Positions 57,948 to 64,000 of a DNA stretch of 64,000 nucleotides are shown here, in pieces (the stretch's first letter is position 1; every line of letters begins with the position of its first letter). This DNA comes from SKKY01 sp965228015 (GTDB lineage Bacteria > Bacillota > Peptococcia > Peptococcales > SKKY01). Both the position numbers and the translations under genes were made by a program. Location of the stretch: NCBI GenBank assembly GCA_965228015.1, contig OZ245787.1, positions 1,674,001 to 1,738,000 of the forward strand. The letters are read 5' to 3'. The notes beneath the pieces are model-generated. The model searched no databases, had not been told where the DNA came from, and saw only the letters and a program-made list of their open reading frames with translations.

Positions 57948-58616
57948 GTGGGTCAAAAAGTTAGTCCTAAAGGTCTCAGGATCGGTATCATCAGAAATTG
58001 GGATGCAAGATGGTGTGCAGATAAATTATATGTTGAGTTACTGCAAGAGGACTTGAAAATCAGAGAATATATTAAGAAAAAACTATTTGCTGCAGGAATT
58101 TCTAATATTATTATTGAAAGAGCAGTAAATACTAGAGTAAAGATTACTATCTTCACTGCTAAGCCAGGAATTATAATTGGAAGAAATGGTGCGGAAATTG
58201 AAGCACTAAAAGAGCAGTTAAAGAAAATGACTAACAAAGAAGTAAATATTAATATACAGGAAGTAAAAAAACCGGAAAAGGATTCACAGCTTGTTGCTGA
58301 GTCAGTGGCAGCTCAACTTGAAAAAAGAGTTGCTTTCAGAAGAGCTATGAAACAAGCTATTGGCAGAGCTTTAAAGAGCGGTGCTAAAGGTATCAAAATC
58401 GCTGTGTCTGGAAGACTTGGCGGAGCGGAAATCGCAAGAACAGAGTGGATGAGTGAAGGGAAAATTCCTCTTCATACACTTAGAGCAGATATAGATTATG
58501 CATTTGCGGAGGCAGATACTACTTACGGTAAACTTGGAGTAAAAGTTTGGATTTACAATGGTGAAATTCTACCAGAGGCAAAAAACACTCCACAACCTGT
58601 TAAAGAGGAGGAATAA
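57948..58616 (+). CDS. rpsC: 30S ribosomal protein S3
   Basis: A 222-residue S3 with an N-terminal KH domain (GIIIGRNGAEIEALKEQL) and the C-terminal domain (KGIKIAVSGRLGGAEIARTEW), forming part of the mRNA entry helicase. GTG start 4 bp behind rplV with AAGGAGG. Confidence 0.98.
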   Translation: MGQKVSPKGLRIGIIRNWDARWCADKLYVELLQEDLKIREYIKKKLFAAGISNIIIERAVNTRVKITIFTAKPGIIIGRNGAEIEALKEQLKKMTNKEVNINIQEVKKPEKDSQLVAESVAAQLEKRVAFRRAMKQAIGRALKSGAKGIKIAVSGRLGGAEIARTEWMSEGKIPLHTLRADIDYAFAEADTTYGKLGVKVWIYNGEILPEAKNTPQPVKEEE

Positions 58617-58619
58617 ACC

Positions 58620-59045
58620 ATGTTAATGCCTAAAAGAGTAAAATGGCGCAGACAACACAGACCAAAAATGACTGGAAATGCACACAAAGGTAATAAGGTT
58701 TCATATGGTGACTATGGACTTCAGTCTTTAGATGCATCTTGGATTACCAGCAGACAAATAGAAGCAGCCCGTATTGCGATGACACGTTATATAAAACGTG
58801 GTGGTAAAGTTTGGATTAAAATATTCCCTCACAAGCCTATTACTGCAAAACCAGCTGAAACCAGAATGGGCTCAGGTAAAGGTTCTCCAGAATATTGGGT
58901 AGCAGTAGTTAAGCCAGGACGCATTTTGTTTGAAATGACTGGTGTTTCTGAAGAAATTGCCAGAGAAGCTTTCAGACTAGCTATGCATAAGCTTCCTGTA
59001 AGATGCAAGTTTGTGAAAAAGGAAGAAATTGGTGGTGATGAATAA
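58620..59045 (+). CDS. rplP: 50S ribosomal protein L16
   Basis: A 141-residue L16 near the A-site tRNA. LMPKRVKWRRQHR at the start, RIAMTRYIKRGGKVWIKIFPHKPIT and RMGSGKGSPEYWVAVVKPGRI follow. The stop shares a base with the rpmC ATG. Confidence 0.98.
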   Translation: MLMPKRVKWRRQHRPKMTGNAHKGNKVSYGDYGLQSLDASWITSRQIEAARIAMTRYIKRGGKVWIKIFPHKPITAKPAETRMGSGKGSPEYWVAVVKPGRILFEMTGVSEEIAREAFRLAMHKLPVRCKFVKKEEIGGDE

Positions 59046-59257
59046 TGAAAGCAAAAGAATTTAGAGATTTAACAACACAAGAATTAGAGACAAAAGTTTT
59101 AAGTCTAAAAGAAGAATTGTTTAATCTTCGCTTTCAGATGGCTACAAGCCAGTTGGATAATCCAATGAGAATTAAGACAGTGAAAAAGGATATTGCAAAA
59201 TCAAAAACTGTTCTTAGAGAGCGTGAATTAAATATCGAGAGACCCAAAGTTAAGTGA
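59045..59257 (+). CDS. rpmC: 50S ribosomal protein L29
   Basis: A 70-residue two-helix L29: AKEFRDLTTQELETKVLSLKEELFNLRFQMATSQL and a second helix. Starts on the last base of rplP, so translation is coupled. Confidence 0.97.
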   Translation: MKAKEFRDLTTQELETKVLSLKEELFNLRFQMATSQLDNPMRIKTVKKDIAKSKTVLRERELNIERPKVK

Positions 59258-59272
59258 AGGGGGTAAAAAAAG

Positions 59273-59533
59273 TTGGATAGAGTAGCTCGTAAAGTTAGAA
59301 TCGGAAAAGTAGTTAGTGACAAAATGGACAAAACCATTACTGTTGCTGTTGAAAGTCAGGAAAGACATCCGATTTATAAAAAATATAAAACTGTTACTAA
59401 AAAATATAAAGCCCATGACGAACAAAATGAGTGCAAGATTGGCGATAAGGTTAAAATAATGGAGGCCCGCCCTCTTAGCAAAGATAAAAGATGGAGATTG
59501 ATTGAAATAGTAGAGAAAGCGCCTATTATCTAA
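59273..59533 (+). CDS. rpsQ: 30S ribosomal protein S17
   Basis: An 86-residue OB-fold S17. RKVRIGKVVSDKMDKTITVAVE and the EARPLSKDKRWRLIEIVEKA end are typical. TTG start at 59273 with AAGGGGG; no ATG fits. Confidence 0.97.
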   Translation: MDRVARKVRIGKVVSDKMDKTITVAVESQERHPIYKKYKTVTKKYKAHDEQNECKIGDKVKIMEARPLSKDKRWRLIEIVEKAPII

Positions 59534-59570
59534 AATAGGTAACCTGCTTTCGAAGGGAGGTTTTCGAAAG

Positions 59571-59939
59571 ATGATTCAACAAGAAACAAGACTAAAAGTT
59601 GGCGATAATACTGGAGCGAAAGAGCTTCTTTGTATTAGAGTATTAGGTGGCACAAGACGCAGATACGCTGGTGTTGGTGATATCATCATTTGTGCAGTAA
59701 AAGATGCTGCTCCTGGTGGCATGGTAAAAAAAGGTGATGTTGTAAAGGTTGTAGTTGTAAGAAGTGTTCGTCCTGTTAAAAGAAAAGACGGTTCTTATAT
59801 TAAATTCAATGAGAATGCTGCAGTAATAATTAAAGATGATCGCAGTCCAAGAGGTACACGTATTTTTGGCCCAGTTGCTAGGGAATTACGTGACAAAGAT
59901 TTTATGAAAATTATATCTTTGGCTCCTGAAGTGCTGTAA
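59571..59939 (+). CDS. rplN: 50S ribosomal protein L14
   Basis: A 122-residue L14 at the subunit interface. MIQQETRLKVGDNTGAKELLCIRVLGG and the end GPVARELRDKDFMKIISLAPEVL are exact. First gene of the spc part of the cluster. Confidence 0.98.
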   Translation: MIQQETRLKVGDNTGAKELLCIRVLGGTRRRYAGVGDIIICAVKDAAPGGMVKKGDVVKVVVVRSVRPVKRKDGSYIKFNENAAVIIKDDRSPRGTRIFGPVARELRDKDFMKIISLAPEVL

Positions 59940-59963
59940 CAACAAGCCCTGGAGGTGAAATAA

Positions 59964-60287
59964 ATGGCAAAACTTCATGTAAGAAAAGGAGATTCAGTAG
60001 TAATTACTGCTGGAAAAGATAAAGGAAAAAAAGGCAATGTCCTTCAAGCTATGCCTAAAGAAGGTAAAGTAATAGTTGAAGGTGTTAATATAATAAAAAG
60101 ACATTCAAAGCCAAACAAGGCTAATCCTCAAGGTGGTATTATTGAAAGAGAAGCAGCAGTTCACGTTTCAAATGCAATGCCTTACTGCTCAAAATGCGGC
60201 AAAGGTGTTAGAATTGCGAGGAAAGTTCTTTCAGATGGCACTAAAGTTAGATCTTGTGCGAAATGTGGCGAAGTGTTCGATAAATAA
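59964..60287 (+). CDS. rplX: 50S ribosomal protein L24
   Basis: A 107-residue KOW-domain L24 (KGDSVVITAGKDKGKKGNVL). The C-terminal part has two CxxC pairs (CSKCGKGVR and CAKCGEVF), a possible zinc site found in some Firmicute L24 proteins. Confidence 0.97.
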   Translation: MAKLHVRKGDSVVITAGKDKGKKGNVLQAMPKEGKVIVEGVNIIKRHSKPNKANPQGGIIEREAAVHVSNAMPYCSKCGKGVRIARKVLSDGTKVRSCAKCGEVFDK

Positions 60288-60307
60288 GAAATGCGGAAAG
60301 GAGGCTT

Positions 60308-60856
60308 ATGGAGTTGGCCAGATTAAAGGAAAAGTATCAGAATGAAATGATTCCCTTATTGCAAGAAAAGTTTGCATATAAAAGTGTTATGGAAATTCCT
60401 AAATTTGAAAAAGTAGTTATTAATATTGGTCTTGGCGAAGCAGTAGCTAATACAAAAGTGTTGGATGCAGCTGTAGAAGATTTAACATTAATTTCTGGTC
60501 AGAAGCCGATTGTTACGCGGGCTAAAAAATCAATTGCTACTTTCAAGCTAAGAGAAGGAATGCCTATTGGTGCTAAAGTAACTCTACGCGGAGATAGAAT
60601 GTATGATTTTATTGATAAATTAGTAAATATTGTACTTCCAAGAGTTCGTGACTTTAGAGGTGTATCCCCTAAAGCTTTTGATGGTAGAGGAAATTACAGT
60701 TTGGGTTTAAAAGAACAATTGATTTTCCCGGAAATTGACTATGAAAAAGTTGATAAGGTTCGTGGGTTAGAAGTGGTTTTTGTAACAACAGCAAAAACAG
60801 ATGAAGAAGGAAGAGAATTATTGAGATTAAGTGGAATGCCATTTAGTAAAAACTAG
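60308..60856 (+). CDS. rplE: 50S ribosomal protein L5
   Basis: A 182-residue L5 binding 5S rRNA. KSVMEIPKFEKVVINIGLGEAV, GQKPIVTRAKKSIATFKLREG and RVRDFRGVSPKAFDGRGNYSLGL are seen. AAGGAGG is 4 bases before this ATG; a TTG six bases later would have more usual spacing. Confidence 0.97.
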   Translation: MELARLKEKYQNEMIPLLQEKFAYKSVMEIPKFEKVVINIGLGEAVANTKVLDAAVEDLTLISGQKPIVTRAKKSIATFKLREGMPIGAKVTLRGDRMYDFIDKLVNIVLPRVRDFRGVSPKAFDGRGNYSLGLKEQLIFPEIDYEKVDKVRGLEVVFVTTAKTDEEGRELLRLSGMPFSKN

Positions 60857-60887
60857 ATCTCTTTAATTAGAAGGAGGTAAGAATTTA

Positions 60888-61067
60888 GTGGCTAAAGTTT
60901 CAATGAGAGTTCGCAGGGCTCCCAAGTTTAAAGTACAAGAAGTAAACAGATGTAAGGTTTGTGGAAGACCACATGCTTACATGCGTAAATTTGGAATATG
61001 CCGTATCTGCTTTAGAGAACTTGCTTATAAAGGGCAACTACCTGGAGTTAAAAAAGCCAGCTGGTAA
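60888..61067 (+). CDS. rpsZ: 30S ribosomal protein S14 type Z
   Basis: A 59-residue zinc form of S14. The four cysteines lie in CKVCGRPHAYMRKFGICRIC, followed by FRELAYKGQLPGVKKASW. GTG start at 60888 behind AAGGAGG. The zinc form is the usual one in the spc operon of clostridia-like bacteria. Confidence 0.97.
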   Translation: MAKVSMRVRRAPKFKVQEVNRCKVCGRPHAYMRKFGICRICFRELAYKGQLPGVKKASW

Positions 61068-61100
61068 ACCTCAAGTGATGGAAGGAGGTAAATAAATAAT

Positions 61101-61499
61101 ATGGTTATGACTGATCCAATTGCTGATTTCTTAACTAGAATCAGAAATGCAAATATGATTAAACACGATACTGTAGAGGTTCCTGCATCAAAAGTTAAAA
61201 TTAACTTAGCAGAGATACTAAAATCAGAAGGATTTATAAAAGACTATGAGGTTATCGAAGATAGTAAGCAGGGAATGATTAGAATTTTCCTTAAATATAG
61301 CGATAACAATCAAAAGGTAATAAGTGGATTAAAAAGAATTAGTAAGCCGAGTTTAAGAGTTTACTGTAAAAAAGATGAAGTACCTAAAGTGTTAGGTGGC
61401 TTAGGAATTGCAGTTATTTCTACATCTCAGGGTATAGTAACAGATAAAGTTGCTCGTAAAAATGGCCTGGGCGGAGAAGTAATTTGCTACGTATGGTAA
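61101..61499 (+). CDS. rpsH: 30S ribosomal protein S8
   Basis: A 132-residue S8. MTDPIADFLTRIRNANM, the RISKPSLRVYCKKDEVPKVLGGLG segment and STSQGIVTDKVARKNGLGGEV are the conserved parts. GGAGG site. Confidence 0.98.
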   Translation: MVMTDPIADFLTRIRNANMIKHDTVEVPASKVKINLAEILKSEGFIKDYEVIEDSKQGMIRIFLKYSDNNQKVISGLKRISKPSLRVYCKKDEVPKVLGGLGIAVISTSQGIVTDKVARKNGLGGEVICYVW

Positions 61500-61520
61500 T
61501 AATAATCAGGAGGTATTAAT

Positions 61521-62063
61521 ATGTCCAGAATTGGTAAACTTCCTGTCAACATTCCAAATGGTGTTGAGATAAATGTAAAAGAGGGTAATCTTGTTGAAGT
61601 AAAAGGACCTAAGGGGACTCTTTCAAGAACACTTTCAAGCGAAATGGAACTATCTTTTGAAGATGGTGCGTTAATTGTTAAACGTCCAAGTGATGAAAAA
61701 AACCATAGAGCTTTACATGGTCTTACAAGAACTTTAATTAACAATATGGTAATAGGCGTTTCTGAAGGATATCAAAAAATATTAAAAATGGTTGGTGTTG
61801 GTTATAGAGCTTCAATGCAAGGGAAAAAACTTGTTTTGGCTGCTGGTCACTCACACCCTGTTGAAATGGAAGCTTATGAAAATACTGAAATTGAAGTTCC
61901 GTCTCAAGACACTATTATAGTAAAAGGAATTGACAAGGAAAAAGTTGGAAGCTTAGCAGCAAACATTAGAGCTGTTAGAGAGCCGGAGCCATATAAAGGT
62001 AAAGGTATAAGATATACAACAGAAGTTGTAAAATTAAGACCAGGAAAAACTTCTGGTAAGTAG
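61521..62063 (+). CDS. rplF: 50S ribosomal protein L6
   Basis: A 180-residue L6 of two similar domains. SRIGKLPVNIPNGV at the start, GVSEGYQKILKMVGVGYRA in the middle and EPEPYKGKGIRYTTEVVKLRPGK at the end. AGGAGG site. Confidence 0.98.
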   Translation: MSRIGKLPVNIPNGVEINVKEGNLVEVKGPKGTLSRTLSSEMELSFEDGALIVKRPSDEKNHRALHGLTRTLINNMVIGVSEGYQKILKMVGVGYRASMQGKKLVLAAGHSHPVEMEAYENTEIEVPSQDTIIVKGIDKEKVGSLAANIRAVREPEPYKGKGIRYTTEVVKLRPGKTSGK

Positions 62064-62091
62064 TAAGACATAGTGGAAAGGGGTAACTTTA

Positions 62092-62442
62092 ATGATAAAG
62101 AAAACACCTAGGAAAAAAACTAGAGCGAGTAAACATGCAAGAATTAGATATACACTAAAAGGTACGGCTGAAAGACCCCGCCTGTGTGTTTATAGAAGTT
62201 TGAATAACATTTATGGACAAATTATTGACGATCAAAAGGGAGTTGCTCTTGTATCTGCTTCTTCTTTAAAAGAAGAATTTGGAGGAAATACAGAGGGTGC
62301 TAAGAAAATTGGCGCCGAAATTGCTAAAAAAGCTCTTGAAAAAGGGATTACAAAAGTAGTTTTTGATCGTGGCGGATTAATGTATCATGGCAGAATTAAA
62401 TCTTTTGCTGAAGGTGCAAGAGAAGCAGGATTAGAATTTTAA
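62092..62442 (+). CDS. rplR: 50S ribosomal protein L18
   Basis: A 116-residue L18 binding 5S rRNA. GTAERPRLCVYRSLNNIYGQIIDD and FDRGGLMYHGRIKSFAEGAREAGLEF are typical. Basic N-terminus (KKTPRKKTRASKHARIR). Confidence 0.98.
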   Translation: MIKKTPRKKTRASKHARIRYTLKGTAERPRLCVYRSLNNIYGQIIDDQKGVALVSASSLKEEFGGNTEGAKKIGAEIAKKALEKGITKVVFDRGGLMYHGRIKSFAEGAREAGLEF

Positions 62443-62469
62443 TTTTTTTGGTGAAGGAGGGAAAATCTT

Positions 62470-62988
62470 TTGGCTAGAGGTACAGATAGACAAAGAGGCG
62501 CAGAAAAGCAACAGGAATTTCAGGAAAAAGTTATTTTTATTAATCGTGTTGCTAAAGTAGTTAAAGGTGGACGTCGTTTTAACTTTAGTGCTTTAGTTGC
62601 AGTTGGCAACCAAAATGGTAAAGTTGGAGTTGGGATGGGTAAAGCATCAGAAGTCCCAGAAGCAATCAGAAAAGCCGTAGAGGATGCAAAAAGAAACGTT
62701 GTTGAAATTCCAATGACAAATACAACTATTCCTCACCAGGTTCTTGGTAAATTTGGTGCAGCAAGAGTGATGTTAAAACCAGCAGCACCAGGTACAGGAG
62801 TTATAGCTGGTGGGGCTGCAAGAGCTGTTGTTGAATTATGTGGCATAAAAGATATTCTTACAAAATCTTTAGGGTCAAGTAACAGTTTAAATATTGTAAA
62901 AGCAACTATGCAAGGTCTTGAATCTTTAAAAAGAGCTGAAGATGTTGCGGCTCTTCGTGGCAAGACTGTTGAAGAAATTCTTAAATAG
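62470..62988 (+). CDS. rpsE: 30S ribosomal protein S5
   Basis: A 172-residue S5 affecting decoding fidelity. EKVIFINRVAKVVKGGRRFNFSALVAVG (the spectinomycin loop is wild type), GKASEVPEAIRKAVEDAK and PGTGVIAGGAARAVVELCGI are present. TTG start with AAGGAGG. Confidence 0.98.
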   Translation: MARGTDRQRGAEKQQEFQEKVIFINRVAKVVKGGRRFNFSALVAVGNQNGKVGVGMGKASEVPEAIRKAVEDAKRNVVEIPMTNTTIPHQVLGKFGAARVMLKPAAPGTGVIAGGAARAVVELCGIKDILTKSLGSSNSLNIVKATMQGLESLKRAEDVAALRGKTVEEILK

Positions 62989-62999
62989 GAGGCAAGGCA

Positions 63000-63179
63000 A
63001 TGGGAAGAATTAAGGTTACCTTAGTGAAAAGCACTATAGGAAGAGGACCAAAACAAATGGCAACAACCCAAACTCTTGGCCTAACAAAGTTAAATAAAAC
63101 AGTAATTAAAGAAGATAACGAAGCCATTCGTGGTATGGTTAAAACAATAGGTCATTTAGTTAAAGTAGAAGAAGTTTAG
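63000..63179 (+). CDS. rpmD: 50S ribosomal protein L30
   Basis: A 59-residue L30: GRIKVTLVKSTIGRGPKQ, then TQTLGLTKLNKTVIKEDNEAIRG and a closing helix. GGAGG site; 11 bp after rpsE. Confidence 0.97.
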   Translation: MGRIKVTLVKSTIGRGPKQMATTQTLGLTKLNKTVIKEDNEAIRGMVKTIGHLVKVEEV

Positions 63180-63202
63180 GTAAAGGATAGGAGGCGTTCT
63201 CT

Positions 63203-63652
63203 GTGAAGCTCCATGAAATAAAACCGGTTGAGGGTTCAAGAAAAGAAAGAACTCGTAAAGCCAGAGGTATTGGAAGTGGATTAGGAAAAACAGCAGGTAA
63301 AGGCCATAAAGGTCAAAAAGCACGTTCTGGTGGTGGAAAAGGACCTTACTTTGAGGGTGGTCAGACACCATTGCAAAGAAGACTTCCAAAACGTGGTTTT
63401 TCGAATGCTAGATTCAAGAAGGTTTATGTAGGTATAAACCTAGATATGATTAATGAGAAGTTTGAAGCAAATGCTGAAGTTACACCTGAAACATTAAAAT
63501 CAGCAGGTATTGTTAATCAAATGAAAGATGGAGTTAAAGTTCTTTCAAGAGGTGAATTATCTAAGCCCCTAGTTTTCAAAGTTCATGCTGTTAGTGAAGC
63601 AGCTAAGGCTAAAATTGAACAAGCTGGCGGTAGTGTCGAGGTGATTAATTAA
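63203..63652 (+). CDS. rplO: 50S ribosomal protein L15
   Basis: A 149-residue L15. KLHEIKPVEGSRKERTRKARGIGSGLGKTAGKGHKGQKAR at the N-terminus in order, then PLQRRLPKRGFSN. GTG start behind AGGAGG. The stop is 2 bp before secY. Confidence 0.98.
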   Translation: MKLHEIKPVEGSRKERTRKARGIGSGLGKTAGKGHKGQKARSGGGKGPYFEGGQTPLQRRLPKRGFSNARFKKVYVGINLDMINEKFEANAEVTPETLKSAGIVNQMKDGVKVLSRGELSKPLVFKVHAVSEAAKAKIEQAGGSVEVIN

Positions 63653-63654
63653 TA

Positions 63655-64000
63655 ATGGTTGATGCATTAAAAAGTGTATTTAAGGTTGAAGAACTCAGAC
63701 GAAAAATTATATTCACATTGATGATGGTGCTTGTATTTAGGATAGGAGTTCATATTCCTGTACCAGGAATAAAACTTGAAGTAATACAAGAATTAATTGG
63801 TCAGGGGCAGCTTTTAGGATTTTTTGATATTATTTCCGGTGGTGCTTTTGCAAACTTTTCAATTTTTGCCATGAGTATCACGCCATATATTAATGCTTCG
63901 ATCATTATTCAATTATTAACAATAGTTGTTCCTTCTTTAGAAAGATTGGCTAAAGAGGATGTAGAAGGTAGAAAGAAAATTGTAGAATATACAAGATATT
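63655..64000 (+). CDS. secY: Protein translocase subunit SecY (cut by window end)
   Basis: First 115 codons of the SecYEG channel protein. FKVEELRRKIIFTLMMVLVFRIGVHIPVPGI gives the first membrane helix; the plug region FFDIISGGAFANFSIFAMSITPYINASIIIQLL follows. Starts 2 bp after rplO, as usual in the spc operon. Confidence 0.97.
   Translation, partial: MVDALKSVFKVEELRRKIIFTLMMVLVFRIGVHIPVPGIKLEVIQELIGQGQLLGFFDIISGGAFANFSIFAMSITPYINASIIIQLLTIVVPSLERLAKEDVEGRKKIVEYTRY

Noticed and set aside
1..64000. CRISPR array, prophage or integrative element
   Set aside because: No regularly spaced short repeats, phage structural genes or integrase with att sites were found; the mobile DNA is all insertion sequences.

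Overview
The window is an AT-rich, low-GC Firmicute-type chromosome segment. Ribosomal gene order is that of a Gram-positive anaerobe: a str cluster of ybxF-rpsL-rpsG-fusA-tuf, then a separate S10-spc cluster with a zinc-type S14. I infer a fermentative anaerobe of the Halanaerobiales type (Halanaerobium-like) from the overall look of the proteins; this is tentative and would need a marker-gene tree.

Layout. 1-3.5 kb: ISL3 fragment, MscS channel, RelB-type antitoxin whose toxin partner is split by an IS3 element. 3.5-8.4 kb: Bcp peroxiredoxin, broken speA and speB (polyamine synthesis), then intact C_GCAxxG_C_C, YbaK-like and inositol-monophosphatase-like genes. 8.5-14.4 kb: a c-di-GMP-II riboswitch with its own conditional terminator in front of a type IV pilin, followed by three further pilin-like genes that are all broken, with ISL3 and IS3 insertions. 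14.5-20 kb: an IS3-type and an IS1182-type element back to back, menA, and an ISLre2 element with a 9-bp target duplication. 20-28.3 kb: tRNA-Leu(CAA), an ECF sigma factor with a recognisable self-type promoter, a frameshifted DUF4349 anti-sigma gene, polA, mutM, an IS110 element with a structured noncoding end, and coaE. 28.3-41.5 kb: a glycogen/maltodextrin locus (glgB, glgP, glgC, glgD, glgA, GH13, malQ, pgi, and divergent glk) in which only glgB is intact. 41.5-44.4 kb: a cobalamin riboswitch driving cobT and a nicotinate phosphoribosyltransferase, a small membrane protein and tRNA-Leu(GAG). 44.5-49.6 kb: an IS graveyard (IS3, ISL3, IS3, ISLre2 fragments) with broken pieces of a secreted protein and a chemotaxis receptor. 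49.6-64 kb: str and S10-spc ribosomal clusters, all open and intact, running into secY.

Main biological picture: a genome in active decay. Seven insertion-sequence types are present in at least eleven copies, none with a fully intact transposase that I can find, and about a dozen accessory genes carry single-base indels (mostly in homopolymers) or nonsense substitutions, while core genes (about 13 kb of ribosomal genes, polA, mutM, coaE, cobT) carry none. Glycogen storage, polyamine synthesis, part of the pilin set and one toxin appear to have been lost. What remains regulated is c-di-GMP control of a pilin, B12 control of lower-ligand activation, and an ECF stress regulon.
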